A stretch of 64,000 nucleotides of DNA from Comamonadaceae bacterium (lineage in GTDB: Bacteria; Pseudomonadota; Gammaproteobacteria; Burkholderiales; Burkholderiaceae_C): positions 1-64,000 of the forward strand of contig CANEXF010000012.1 in NCBI GenBank assembly GCA_947443645.1. Direction: 5' to 3'. Positions within the stretch are counted from its first letter, which is position 1, and every line of letters begins with the position of its first letter. The notes beneath the pieces are model-generated. The model searched no databases and was not told the origin of the DNA. It was given only the letters and a program-made list of their open reading frames with translations. The position numbers and the translations under genes were made by a program. This document shows, in pieces, positions 8,350 through 17,035 of the stretch.

Positions 8350-8416
8350 TTGTAGCTGGCGAATACTCAGGGTTTATACGCCTGTACAGTAATTTGTACG
8401 CTCGTACAGTGTACGT
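8350..8416 (+). promoter_or_regulatory. tetR promoter and GTAC-rich operator array
   Basis: TTGTAG and TTTATA separated by 17 bases make a plausible sigma-70 promoter. Just downstream, up to the tetR ATG, are four GTAC half-sites: TGTACA 8383, TGTACG 8395, CGTACA 8403 and TGTACG 8410. This is a likely autoregulatory operator for the TetR-family protein that starts at 8417. Confidence 0.6.
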
Positions 8417-9133
8417 ATGTCGCGCAGCGCCCAAACTCCAGTTACAACCACACGGGCTGCGCGCGCGCAGGTGGCGGCTCGGCCAGACCGCAAGGCCGAC
8501 ATCCTGCTGGCTGCGGAAAAGTTGTTTGCCAAGCATGGTTACCACGCCGTCAGCATTCGCCAGATTGCCGACGAGGCCGGCGTACCGCTGGCGCTGGTGG
8601 GCTACCACTACGGGCTCAAGCATGAGTTGTTCCATGCGATTTTTGAGCACTGGAACGTGACGATAGAAGAGCGCCTGCAGGCCTTGCGCAGGGTCACCGG
8701 TGAAGCGCTGGATGCGCAAACCCTGCCGCGCATCATCGAGGCCTTTGTGGCGCCAGTGTTGCGCATGCGGGCCAGTCCCGAGGGGGAGTATTACGCGCTG
8801 CTGGTGGCGCGCGAGCTGTATATCTTTCAACCAGAAACCGACCGTGTCTTGCGCGACTATTTCGACCCGCTGGCGCGCGCATTTATTGACGCGTTGCAAC
8901 TGGCCTTTCCGCATGCAAGCCGCGGGCAGCTGGCCTGGGGCTACCAGTTCGCGCTGGGTGCATTGCTGCACCACATCAGCGACTACCGCGTCGAACGGCT
9001 TTCGGACGGTGAGAGCCTTCAGGGTGACCCCGCCGCGGCCAGCTTGTTAAGCAATTTCATTGTGGGCGGCCTGCGTGCGGCCCTTGCTGTTCCTGCCAGT
9101 TCCCCTCGTTCCGGCAAACCTGCCATCGCCTAA
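8417..9133 (+). CDS. TetR/AcrR-family transcriptional regulator
   Basis: The 238-residue product has an N-terminal TetR helix-turn-helix (residues about 25-70: ILLAAEKLFAKHGYHAVSIR, then DEAGVPLALVGYHYGLKHEL) and a larger C-terminal ligand domain. It probably represses the divergent CoA-transferase gene and/or the downstream ABC transporter operon until a substrate or CoA ester binds. Palindromic GTAC half-sites lie directly in front of its start codon. The ABC receptor gene follows 17 bases downstream, so it may head that operon. Confidence 0.92.
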   Translation: MSRSAQTPVTTTRAARAQVAARPDRKADILLAAEKLFAKHGYHAVSIRQIADEAGVPLALVGYHYGLKHELFHAIFEHWNVTIEERLQALRRVTGEALDAQTLPRIIEAFVAPVLRMRASPEGEYYALLVARELYIFQPETDRVLRDYFDPLARAFIDALQLAFPHASRGQLAWGYQFALGALLHHISDYRVERLSDGESLQGDPAAASLLSNFIVGGLRAALAVPASSPRSGKPAIA

Positions 9134-9150
9134 ACAGAAAGAGACAACAA

Positions 9151-10104
9151 ATGAAAAACATCACCATGAACCGCCGCGCCGTCATCTCCGCACTGGGTGC
9201 GGCTTCTGCTGCTGCGGCTTTCCCGGCCTGGAGCCAGAGCGAAAAAATCGTCTTCGGCTACACGGCCGTGACAGACTTTGCCTCGGTGTTTGTAGCGGCG
9301 GAGCAGGGCTACTTCACCAAGCGAAAACTGGACGTCGAGCTGAAATTCATTCCGCTGAATTCGACCATCCCCGCTGCCATCCAGGCCGACTCGCTGCAGA
9401 TTGGTGGCCCGACGCCATCGGTCTATCTCCAGTCGGTCGATGGTGGTCTTGACCATGTCGTGGTTGCCGGCGGCGGCGTGACGTCCAAGACCAACACCGG
9501 CTTTGGTTTTGTCGCCAGGGCGGGCTCCGGCATACGAACGCCGCAGGACTGCATCGGCAAGAAGATCGGCGTGCCCGGCCTGGGCGCCTTCCTTCATGTG
9601 ACCTTTCGTGCCTGGCTCAAGCAGAACGGCGTGGATTACAAAAAGGTCAACTTTGTCGAGGCGTCTTTCCCCCAGCACGGCGACCTGCTGCGCGGCGGCT
9701 CGATTGATGCAGTGGTCACCGCAGACCCGTTCATGAGCCGCATCGTCGACAGCGGTGCGGGTTATGTGGCCTCGTATTACTCGACCTTTCTTGAGCAGGG
9801 CAATCCGACCATCATCTACACGGCCAAGCGTGAGTGGGCACAAAAGAACGCAGCCACGGTGAAGTCATTCAAGGAGGCCGTGCAGGAAGCCGCGGCCTTC
9901 ATGACCCAGGCCAAAAACGATGCCGCCGTGCGTACAGCCATTGGCAAGTACATCAAGCTGCCGCCCGAGATACTGGCCAAAGCGCAGATATCGCCTCCAG
10001 GCCCCGTGGTGACCGAGAAGCAGCTGAACTACTGGGTCGGCCTGATGAAAGAGCAGGGCATGCTACAGACCGTACCCAAGGTCACAACGCTGATCGTGAA
10101 ATAG
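9151..10104 (+). CDS. ABC transporter substrate-binding protein (NMT1/SsuA/TauA type)
   Basis: The 317-residue precursor has a Tat-like or Sec leader (MNRRAVISALGAASAAAAF) and the periplasmic binding protein pattern of the NMT1/SsuA superfamily (VAAEQGYFTKRKLDVELKF near residues 48-66, then the GKKIGVPGLG hinge). It would capture a small organic solute in the periplasm for the ATPase and two permeases that follow. Family members bind sulfonates, nitrate, pyrimidine precursors or aromatic acids, so the ligand cannot be named. The neighbouring hydrolases suggest a carbon or nitrogen compound. Confidence 0.9.
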   Translation: MKNITMNRRAVISALGAASAAAAFPAWSQSEKIVFGYTAVTDFASVFVAAEQGYFTKRKLDVELKFIPLNSTIPAAIQADSLQIGGPTPSVYLQSVDGGLDHVVVAGGGVTSKTNTGFGFVARAGSGIRTPQDCIGKKIGVPGLGAFLHVTFRAWLKQNGVDYKKVNFVEASFPQHGDLLRGGSIDAVVTADPFMSRIVDSGAGYVASYYSTFLEQGNPTIIYTAKREWAQKNAATVKSFKEAVQEAAAFMTQAKNDAAVRTAIGKYIKLPPEILAKAQISPPGPVVTEKQLNYWVGLMKEQGMLQTVPKVTTLIVK

Positions 10105-10117
10105 ACCTGCCTCCTCG

Positions 10118-10173
10118 TGCTATGAATTAAATAGCTGCTTGCGCACGTGAACAGGGCGCTAGCGGCCATTTTT
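10118..10173 (+). repeat. Repeat family B copy
   Basis: The element starts GTGCTATGAATTAAATAGC and continues CTGCTTGCGCACGTG, GGCGCTAGCGGCCA and a T-run. It lies between the ABC receptor and ATPase genes and could fold into a hairpin that modulates operon mRNA levels. Confidence 0.7.
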
Positions 10174-10185
10174 TACCCGAAATAA

Positions 10186-10965
10186 ATGGCTACTACCCCG
10201 ATATTGACCTTCAGCCAGGTGGCCATTCACCTGGGTGGGCGGGAAATTCTCTCGCCTACTTCGTTCGATGTGGCGCGGGGTGAATTCGTTTGCATTGTCG
10301 GGCCCAGCGGTTGCGGCAAGACGACGCTGTTGCGCGCCGCCACGGGCCTGTTGTCGGCCAGTGCCGGCGAAGTGCGTCGTCATGGCCAGCTGGTGACGCA
10401 GCCCTCGCGTGAAGTGGCTTTTGTGTTCCAGGACTACGGCCGTGCGCTGCTGCCCTGGCGCACCGTGCAGGGCAATGTCAGCCTGGCGCTTGAGGCCGCG
10501 GCCGTACCTGCGGTGGAACGGCCGGCGCGCATCAGCGATGTGCTGGCGAAAGTGGGGCTGTCAAAACACGCGTACAAATTCCCGGCGCAGCTTTCGGGCG
10601 GCATGCAGCAGCGCGCGCAGATTGCCCGCTGCCTGGCGCAAAAGCCCGAAGTGCTGATGATGGACGAGCCCTTCGGCGCCCTCGATGCGTTGACGCGGCA
10701 AACCCTGCAGGACGAGCTGGCGCGTCTGGTGCGCGAGGAAGGCCTGACAGTGCTGTTTGTCACGCACGACCTGGAAGAAGCGATATATCTTGGTGACCGG
10801 GTGATTGCGCTGCAGGCCAACCCGGGCCCAGGGCGGCCCAGCCTGGCGCGCATGATTGATGTGCAGATTCCGCGCCCGCGTGATCAGCTCAGTACCAAGG
10901 AGCATCCGGAGTTCCTGAAGCTGCGCCGCGAGCTGTTTGCCTTTATCGAGCAAAGCCATGACTGA
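10186..10965 (+). CDS. ABC transporter ATP-binding protein (SsuB/TauB type)
   Basis: The 259-residue ATPase has Walker A GPSGCGKTT (39-47), signature LSGGMQQ (136-142), Walker B LMMDEP (157-162) with the D-loop ALDALT, and a switch His in FVTHDLEEA. It powers the importer formed with the receptor and the two permeases. The ATG at 10186 lies just after a family B repeat and has a weak ribosome binding site. Its end overlaps the first permease gene by 8 bases. Confidence 0.93.
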   Translation: MATTPILTFSQVAIHLGGREILSPTSFDVARGEFVCIVGPSGCGKTTLLRAATGLLSASAGEVRRHGQLVTQPSREVAFVFQDYGRALLPWRTVQGNVSLALEAAAVPAVERPARISDVLAKVGLSKHAYKFPAQLSGGMQQRAQIARCLAQKPEVLMMDEPFGALDALTRQTLQDELARLVREEGLTVLFVTHDLEEAIYLGDRVIALQANPGPGRPSLARMIDVQIPRPRDQLSTKEHPEFLKLRRELFAFIEQSHD

Positions 10966-11812
10966 GCAGGCAGAGAAAAGCGCTAGAACGGCCGCCAGCA
11001 CCAAGCCGCCCCAGGCCAGGCCAGCCCCCTCGGGGGGCAGCGCATTAGACGCTGTGAAAAGCGTGGGGGCCAAATTACGGCCCTGGTGTTTCCCTGCCAT
11101 TGCGCTGGGTAGCTACGAATGGTATGCGCGCACTCTGGGCAAACTCAGCGATGCGATTGCGCCGCCAACGGCAGCAGTCCATGCGTTCATGGCCGCGGTA
11201 GCCGATGGCTCGCTTCTGGAGGCCACCGCATTCACGCTGGGCGCCGCTGCGCTCGGGCTGCTGCTGGCAGCAGTGCTGGGTATTGCCGCAGGCATCACGC
11301 TCGGGCTGTCAAAGCGCACGGCCCGCATGGCATTTTTGTCGATCGAGGTGTTCCGGCCGGTGCCTTCGGTGGCGCTGATTCCGCTGGCCATGCTGGTGTT
11401 TGGTTTCGGTCTGCGCATGGAGTTTTCTATAGTCGCGTTCGCATCGTTCTGGCCGCTGATGATTCTTACGCAGGCCGCCGTTCAGCAGGTGGAGCCTCGG
11501 CTGCTCGAGGTCAGCCATGTGCTGGGCCTGAGCGCGACGCAGCGCGCCATCAAGATTATCCTGCCGGCCATTGCTCCGCGCCTGTTTGTGGCCCTGCGCC
11601 TGGGCGTGTCAGTGGCGCTGGTGGTGGCTGTCACGGTTGAAGTTGCGGCCAATCCAAACGGCATGGGTTACGCGATGATGATTGCGCAGCAGAGCATGGA
11701 CCCGTCGCTGATGCTGGCCTGGCTGCTTTGGATAGGCGTGGTGGGTTACATCATCAATGTCGCAGCGCTGAAGCTTGAGCGCTATGTCGGCCGCAGGATG
11801 GGCGTCGCATGA
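10958..11812 (+). CDS. ABC transporter permease, first of two, with repeat-derived N-terminus
   Basis: The 284-residue inner-membrane protein has the SsuC/TauC-type permease core: about six hydrophobic segments and the ATPase-docking EVSHVLGLSATQRAIKIILP loop. I chose the ATG at 10958, which overlaps the ATPase stop by 8 bases. Residues about 17-38 (PPQAR...APSGGSA...VGAK) are encoded by a family A dispersed repeat inserted in frame, so this permease has an unusually long hydrophilic N-terminal tail. Confidence 0.9.
   Translation: MTEQAEKSARTAASTKPPQARPAPSGGSALDAVKSVGAKLRPWCFPAIALGSYEWYARTLGKLSDAIAPPTAAVHAFMAAVADGSLLEATAFTLGAAALGLLLAAVLGIAAGITLGLSKRTARMAFLSIEVFRPVPSVALIPLAMLVFGFGLRMEFSIVAFASFWPLMILTQAAVQQVEPRLLEVSHVLGLSATQRAIKIILPAIAPRLFVALRLGVSVALVVAVTVEVAANPNGMGYAMMIAQQSMDPSLMLAWLLWIGVVGYIINVAALKLERYVGRRMGVA
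11004..11070 (-). repeat. Repeat family A copy inside the permease coding sequence
   Basis: GCCGCCCC, CCCCCTCGGGGGGCAGCGC and GCGTGGGGGC occur in the same order as in the intergenic family A copies read in the opposite direction. Here the element is in frame and encodes part of the N-terminal tail of a permease. Confidence 0.8.
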
Positions 11813-12630
11813 GTCCCCCGCTTGCAAGCATCAAAGCCATTGCACCCGCAAGCGGCAAATCCATGCAGGCGCCGGGCGCTGGTCTGCTGTCATGGTTTGA
11901 ATCTGTTGCCATCTTCCTGGCCATCATGGGCTTGTGGTGGATCGCCAGCCATGCAGGCTGGATCAGCCGGGTGTTTTTACCCACACCCGAGGCAAGCTGG
12001 CTAAGTCTGCGCGATGGACTCGGTGAGGGTGAATCGCTGGCCTATAGCTGGGCAACATTGACGCGCATGTTTGAGGGTTGGCTGCTGGCCTCGCTGGTCG
12101 GCATCGCGCTCGGTGCGCTGATAGGCATCTCGGCCACCGCGCGTGCCTGGCTGCAGCCGACGCTTGAATTCATGCGGCCTCTGCCGGCGTCTGCCTTGCT
12201 GCCACTGGCGATTTCGATTTTTGGTCTGAGCCCAAGCATGGTGCTGTCTGTCGTGGCCTTCGGCGCCATGTGGCCGGTGCTTCTGGCCACCGTGCACGGC
12301 TTTGCTGCGGTCGAGCCGCGCCTGCAGGAGGTGGCGCGTTGCCTGCAGTTGTCGCGCGCCGCTTTTGTCTGCAAGATCGGCCTGCCCAATGCCCTGCCTG
12401 ACATTCTCGCCGGCATGCGCCTGTCGCTTACGGTGTCGCTGATCGTGTCGGTTGTCGGCGAAATGATTGCCTCGCAGCCCGGCTTGGGCCAGGCGATCTT
12501 GCTGGCCGCACGATCGTTTCGCGCCAATGAACTGTTTGCTGGCATAGCACTGCTGGGCCTGATCGGTTTTGCCAGCAGTGCCTTGCTGGCGGCGTTTGAA
12601 AAACGGTTTTTGAAATGGCAACAGCCCTGA
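11809..12630 (+). CDS. ABC transporter permease, second of two
   Basis: The 273-residue product is a second SsuC/TauC-type permease, with hydrophobic segments from about residue 30 and the docking loop EVARCLQLSRAAFVCKIGLP. Its ATG overlaps the previous stop by 4 bases (ATGA). Two different permeases suggest a heterodimeric membrane channel, as opposed to the single permease common in this family. Confidence 0.92.
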   Translation: MSPPLASIKAIAPASGKSMQAPGAGLLSWFESVAIFLAIMGLWWIASHAGWISRVFLPTPEASWLSLRDGLGEGESLAYSWATLTRMFEGWLLASLVGIALGALIGISATARAWLQPTLEFMRPLPASALLPLAISIFGLSPSMVLSVVAFGAMWPVLLATVHGFAAVEPRLQEVARCLQLSRAAFVCKIGLPNALPDILAGMRLSLTVSLIVSVVGEMIASQPGLGQAILLAARSFRANELFAGIALLGLIGFASSALLAAFEKRFLKWQQP

Positions 12631-12657
12631 TCCCACTGAGTAAAAAAGGAAAGCACC

Positions 12658-13458
12658 ATGACCCGAAAAATCATTGACCTGTCTATCTATCTTGAAAACG
12701 ATGTGATCAGCGATCCACCGGCTTTTGCGCCCAAGATCGAATACTTCACGCATGAAAACACCTTTGCGCAGATCGAGCCTTTTTTCCCGGGGCTGAAAAA
12801 AGAAGACCTTCCCGACGGCGAAGGCTGGGCGGTCGAATTGATCACACTGTCTACGCACAACGGCACGCATCTGGACGCGCCCTACCATTTCCACAGCACC
12901 ATGAACAAGGCGTTGGGCAAGCAGGAGCGCGCCATCGCGATTGATGAAGTGCCGCTGGACTGGTGCTTCCAGCCCGGCGTCAAACTGGACTTCACTGCAT
13001 TCGCCGATGGTTATGTGGTCACGGCGGCTGATGTAGAAGCGGAGCTCAAGCGCATCAACCATACGCTGTCGCCGCTGGAGATTGTGGTGATCAACACCGC
13101 CGCCGGCAAACGCTACGGTAGTTCCAACTATGTGTCGTCAGGTTGCGGCATGGGCTACGAGGCCACCATGTATCTGCTGGAGCGCGGCATCCGCCTGACC
13201 GGCACCGACGCCTGGAGCTGGGACGCACCCTTTGTGCATACCGCGAAAAAATACGACGAGACGCACGATGCCTCGCTGATCTGGGAAGGCCACAAGGCCG
13301 GCCGCGACATCGGCTACTGCCACCTTGAAAAACTGCACAACCTTGAAGTGCTGCCACCCACCGGTTTTTACATCTCGTGCTTTCCGCACAAGATCCGTGG
13401 CGCCTCGGCCGGCTGGACCCGCGCCGTCGCTATTTTTGATGACCGCCTGACGGCTTAG
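12658..13458 (+). CDS. Cyclase-family metal-dependent hydrolase (kynurenine formamidase-like fold)
   Basis: The 266-residue product carries the metal-binding motif of the cyclase family, STHNGTHLDAPYHF at about residues 64-77 (pattern HxGTHxDxPxH). Family members include kynurenine formamidase and isatin hydrolase; they open amide or lactam bonds, usually with zinc or manganese. It differs from typical KynB by its longer length (about 210 is usual) and the WEGHKAG segment. It lies between the ABC transporter and fumarylacetoacetase genes in one orientation, so it likely acts on the imported compound. The substrate is unknown. Confidence 0.85.
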   Translation: MTRKIIDLSIYLENDVISDPPAFAPKIEYFTHENTFAQIEPFFPGLKKEDLPDGEGWAVELITLSTHNGTHLDAPYHFHSTMNKALGKQERAIAIDEVPLDWCFQPGVKLDFTAFADGYVVTAADVEAELKRINHTLSPLEIVVINTAAGKRYGSSNYVSSGCGMGYEATMYLLERGIRLTGTDAWSWDAPFVHTAKKYDETHDASLIWEGHKAGRDIGYCHLEKLHNLEVLPPTGFYISCFPHKIRGASAGWTRAVAIFDDRLTA

Positions 13459-13470
13459 GCCTGAATACTC

Positions 13471-14808
13471 ATGACACAAGAATTCGACACTTCCAACCCT
13501 ACCCACAGTGCTTTTGCGAAAAGTTGGGTGGCATCTGCCAACGTAGCTGGCTGCGATTTCCCGATACAAAACCTGCCGTTCGCGGTGTTTCGCCGCGCCG
13601 GCAGCAGCGAAGCCTTCCGGGGTGGCGTGGCGATTGGCGACCAGGTGATTGACATGGCGCAGGTGGCGCGCACCACCTGCCTTGACGGCCTGGCGCAGGC
13701 CGCTGCGACCAGCTGCGCTCAAACCACGCTCAATGACTTTTTTGCCATGGGCCCTGCTGCATGGAAGGCGCTGCGGCACGGCTTGTTCGAACTGCTCGAA
13801 AAGGCTTTTTATGGCCCAAAGGTCGATGCGCTGCGGGGCTGCCTGGTTCCCCAGAGCGAGGTCGAGTTCACTTTGCCCACGAGCATAGGTGACTACACCG
13901 ATTTTTATACATCGATAGACCACGCGCGCAACATCGGCAAGATGATCCGCCCCGATGATCCCGTCTCTGCCAACTTCCAGTGGATGCCGATTGCCTACCA
14001 TGGCCGTGTTTCCAGCATAGGCGTGAGCGGCCAGACCTTTCATCGGCCCATGGGCCAGGCCATGCCGCCGGGTGCCAAGGCGCCGGTTTACGGGCCGTGT
14101 GCGCGGCTCGACTATGAGCTCGAGCTGGGCATCTATATCGGCCAGGGCAATGCGCAGGGCGAGCCGATAACGCTGGCCGATGCCGAGCCGCACATCTTTG
14201 GCATCTGCCTGCTCAACGACTGGTCTGCGCGCGACATCCAGTTCTGGGAGATGGTGCCGCTGGGCCCTTTTCTGAGTAAGAATTTCTGCACCACGGTCTC
14301 GCCATGGATTGTGACTATGGAAGCGCTGGAGCCCTACCGCCAGGCCTGGACACGCCATGCGGACGAGCCTCAGCCGCTGGCTTACCTAGATGCGCCTAGC
14401 AACCGAGAAAAGGGCGCGCTGGATATTTCGCTGGAGGTTCTGCTGGAGTCCGACAAGCTGCGCACCGAAGGCAAAGGCCCTTCGCGCCTGAGCGGCACCA
14501 GCTTCAAACACCAGTACTGGACTGTCGCGCAAATGGTCACGCACCACACCATGGGTGGCTGCAACCTGCGCAGCGGCGACCTGCTGGGCAGCGGCACCAT
14601 CTCGGGACCGGGTGAAGGCGAAGCCGGCGCGATGATAGAGCTGACCTTCGGCGGCAGCAAGCCGGTGAGCCTGGGCAACGGCGAAGACCGCGCTTTCCTG
14701 CAAGACGGCGACGCCGTCATCCTGCGCGGCTGGTGTGAAAAGCCGGGCTATGTCCGTATCGGCTTCGGCGAAAGCCGCGGGCAGGTATTGCCCGCGATGC
14801 TTCGCTGA
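13471..14808 (+). CDS. Fumarylacetoacetase-type hydrolase
   Basis: The 445-residue product matches full-length fumarylacetoacetase rather than the shorter FAH-domain hydrolases. It has an N-terminal SH3-like part (about 1-130), then the catalytic domain with DYTDFYTSIDHARNIGKM, YHGRVSSIGVSG, the metal-binding DYELELGIYIG and LLNDWSARDIQ. In tyrosine breakdown this enzyme splits fumarylacetoacetate to fumarate and acetoacetate. No homogentisate dioxygenase gene is adjacent, so it may serve another ring-cleavage product here. It lies 12 bases after the cyclase gene and probably shares its mRNA. Confidence 0.88.
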   Translation: MTQEFDTSNPTHSAFAKSWVASANVAGCDFPIQNLPFAVFRRAGSSEAFRGGVAIGDQVIDMAQVARTTCLDGLAQAAATSCAQTTLNDFFAMGPAAWKALRHGLFELLEKAFYGPKVDALRGCLVPQSEVEFTLPTSIGDYTDFYTSIDHARNIGKMIRPDDPVSANFQWMPIAYHGRVSSIGVSGQTFHRPMGQAMPPGAKAPVYGPCARLDYELELGIYIGQGNAQGEPITLADAEPHIFGICLLNDWSARDIQFWEMVPLGPFLSKNFCTTVSPWIVTMEALEPYRQAWTRHADEPQPLAYLDAPSNREKGALDISLEVLLESDKLRTEGKGPSRLSGTSFKHQYWTVAQMVTHHTMGGCNLRSGDLLGSGTISGPGEGEAGAMIELTFGGSKPVSLGNGEDRAFLQDGDAVILRGWCEKPGYVRIGFGESRGQVLPAMLR

Positions 14809-14819
14809 GGACGGGCGTA

Positions 14820-15263
14820 TCAGTACTGCTTGTAGGGCAGGAATTTGCCCGACAACACCACATTGACGCGGTCACCTTTGGGGTCGGGCGTGCGCACGAT
14901 GTCCATGGAGAAATCAATCGCGCTCATGATGCCGTCGCCGAACTCTTCATGGATCAGTTCCTTGATGGTGGTGCCGTAGACGCTGACGATTTCATACCAG
15001 CGGTAGATCAGCGGGTCAGTTGGCACCGGCGTTGGCAAGGAGCCCTTGTAAGGCACGACCTGCAGCCACTTCTGCTGTTCTGCCGTGAGGCCAAAAATCT
15101 TGCCCAGGATTTTGGCCTGCTTGTCGTCAAAAGTCATCTGGCCCAGGCAGCCGGCCGTGACCCATTCCTTGCTGAGGCCAACTTTCTTGGCGACCGATTC
15201 CCAGGTGATGCCCTTGGCGACCTTGACAGTGATGATTTTTTCGGTGATGTCGTTGCGGTTCAT
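14820..15263 (-). CDS. cynS: Cyanate hydratase (cyanase)
   Basis: The 147-residue enzyme converts cyanate and bicarbonate to ammonia and carbon dioxide. The catalytic residues of E. coli CynS (Arg96, Glu99, Ser122) have exact counterparts at Arg88, Glu91 and Ser114 (YRWYEIVSVYG ... IMSAIDFSMD). Length is near the usual 156. It is the last gene of the operon cynA-cynB-cynD-cynS, the order known from cyanobacteria, which supports cyanate uptake and use as a nitrogen source. Confidence 0.96.
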   Translation of the reverse strand: MNRNDITEKIITVKVAKGITWESVAKKVGLSKEWVTAGCLGQMTFDDKQAKILGKIFGLTAEQQKWLQVVPYKGSLPTPVPTDPLIYRWYEIVSVYGTTIKELIHEEFGDGIMSAIDFSMDIVRTPDPKGDRVNVVLSGKFLPYKQY

Positions 15264-15314
15264 GGTGTGCTCCTGTTGGTGCGTTGGTTGTTGCTTGAAT
15301 TGAATTAAAACGCT

Positions 15315-16109
15315 TCAGTGCGCTTTGGCCCGAGAGACCAGAAAATCGACAATGTGGTTGCGTAGCTCGTAGTAGCCGGGCAGGTGGTGCAGGCCGGCAC
15401 GTGTGCGTTCGCGCGGCAGCGGGTTGACGACTTCTTCGGCAATGTTGCCGGGCGCATAGCCGCCTGCGTTTTCCGTGCCGTTGCTCATGAGCAGAATGCG
15501 GTCGGCCAGCAAGATGGCTTCATCCACATCGTGCGTGATCATGAACACCGTCTGCTGCGTTTCGCGCACTATCGTCATGAGCTCGTCCTGAATCGTGCCG
15601 CGCGTGAGCGCATCAAGTGCGCCAAAGGGCTCGTCGAGCAGCAGCATCTTGGGCTGTATGGCAAACGCTCGTGCGATACCCACGCGCTGCTTCATGCCGC
15701 CTGAAAGTTGCGAGGGCTTCTTGTCAATGGCGGCCGACAGCCCGACCAGCGCAACGAACTTTTCCACATGCACCTTGACCTGGGCCGCAGACCATTCTGG
15801 CCAGCGCGAGATGACGGCAAACGCAATGTTTTTGCGCACCGTGAGCCAGGGCATCAATGCATGGCTTTGAAACACCACACCGCGCTCCAGGCTGGGTCCG
15901 GCGATCTCGCGCTCGTCCATGAACACATGGCCGGATGTTGCAGTGTCCAGCCCAGCCAGCACGTTGAGCACCGTGGTTTTGCCGCAACCCGAATGGCCGA
16001 TGATGCAGACGAATTCGCCCCGGTCTATGGTGAAGCTCACTTCGGCAAACACCGGCTTGGTCGGCACATAGGCCTTGCTCAAGCGCTCGATTTTTAGAAA
16101 TCCTTGCAT
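15315..16109 (-). CDS. cynD: Cyanate/nitrate-type ABC transporter ATP-binding protein
   Basis: The 264-residue ATPase has Walker A GHSGCGKTT, signature LSGGMKQR, Walker B LLLDEP with FGALDAL, and MITHDVDEA. It is of the NrtD/CynD/TauB type. I chose the ATG at 16109 (MQGFLKIERL); the longer frame overlaps the permease gene. It is followed by cynS at a 51 base gap. The presence of cynS argues for cyanate over nitrate as cargo. Confidence 0.9.
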   Translation of the reverse strand: MQGFLKIERLSKAYVPTKPVFAEVSFTIDRGEFVCIIGHSGCGKTTVLNVLAGLDTATSGHVFMDEREIAGPSLERGVVFQSHALMPWLTVRKNIAFAVISRWPEWSAAQVKVHVEKFVALVGLSAAIDKKPSQLSGGMKQRVGIARAFAIQPKMLLLDEPFGALDALTRGTIQDELMTIVRETQQTVFMITHDVDEAILLADRILLMSNGTENAGGYAPGNIAEEVVNPLPRERTRAGLHHLPGYYELRNHIVDFLVSRAKAH

Positions 16110-16152
16110 GGCGTGTTCTTTCTTGCTGCTGCTTGCGCTGCGTGTGTCAGGC

Positions 16153-17031
16153 TCACTCCACATAGGTCACCGCCTTCTGGAGTTTGGCAAAACTCAGGTC
16201 CAGCAGCATGCCCACAATGCCGATGACAAAGATCGCAAAGATCACATTGGTCAGCGACAGGTTGTTCCACTCGTTCCAGACAAAGTAGCCAATGCCGGTT
16301 CCGCCCACCAGCATTTCAGCCGCAACAATGACAAGCCAGGCGATGCCCATCGAAATGCGCATGCCGGTCAGTATGGTCGGTGCAGCTGCCGGCAGTATCA
16401 CCAGAAAGGCCTTGCGCAGCGGGCTGACCTGCAGCGTGCTGGCCACGTTAAGCCATTCGCGTTTGACAGCAGATACGCCAAAGGCGGTGTTGATCAGCAT
16501 GGGCCAGACCGAGCAGATGAAAATCACGAAGATGCCAGAGGCCGACGAGTCCTTGATGGTGTAGAGCGCCAGCGGCATCCAGGCCAACGGCGAGATCGGT
16601 TTGAGCACCTGGATAAAGGGGTCCAGCGCCCGGCGCAGCAGCGGCGACATGCCAATGACAAAACCCAGAGGAATGGCCACCAGACAAGCCAGCAAAAATC
16701 CCAGGCCGACACGCCCCAGCGAGTGCGCAAGCTGAATTGCAATGCCTTTGTCGTTGGGGCCGCGGTCGTAAAACGGATCACTGAGCTGCTTGACAACGGT
16801 ATGGCCCATTTGCAGCGGTGTTGGAAAGCCCGAGGCTTTGACCAAACCCGCGCTGGCCGGATCCTTGCCCATCATTTTCTGGTACTCGATCTGCTCGGCC
16901 GTCATGCCAGTGACGTTGCCACCAGTGCTGGCAGGCGTTGCGGTTGCGGTGTACCAGATCGCGATGAACAGCACAAATATGACAGCGGAGACTATGCCTG
17001 CGCGAAAGCCTAGGGTTTTGAAAAGCTTCAT
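16153..17031 (-). CDS. cynB: Cyanate/nitrate-type ABC transporter permease
   Basis: The 292-residue membrane protein resembles NrtB/CynB, with a leading transmembrane segment (GIVSAVIFVLFIAIWY), a long periplasmic loop (about residues 30-90), and a permease core carrying NVASTLQVSPLRKAFLVILP as the ATPase-docking loop. The ATG at 17031 lies 4 bases after the cynA stop. It completes the importer with cynA and cynD. Confidence 0.9.
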   Translation of the reverse strand: MKLFKTLGFRAGIVSAVIFVLFIAIWYTATATPASTGGNVTGMTAEQIEYQKMMGKDPASAGLVKASGFPTPLQMGHTVVKQLSDPFYDRGPNDKGIAIQLAHSLGRVGLGFLLACLVAIPLGFVIGMSPLLRRALDPFIQVLKPISPLAWMPLALYTIKDSSASGIFVIFICSVWPMLINTAFGVSAVKREWLNVASTLQVSPLRKAFLVILPAAAPTILTGMRISMGIAWLVIVAAEMLVGGTGIGYFVWNEWNNLSLTNVIFAIFVIGIVGMLLDLSFAKLQKAVTYVE

Positions 17032-17035
17032 ATCT

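Noticed and set aside
6653-8392. A 579-codon open frame on the plus strand opposite the CoA-transferase and thioredoxin-like genes
   Set aside because: It is a GC-driven antisense shadow: Gln/Ala/Gly/His-rich with no family pattern, and the minus-strand genes have clear motifs.
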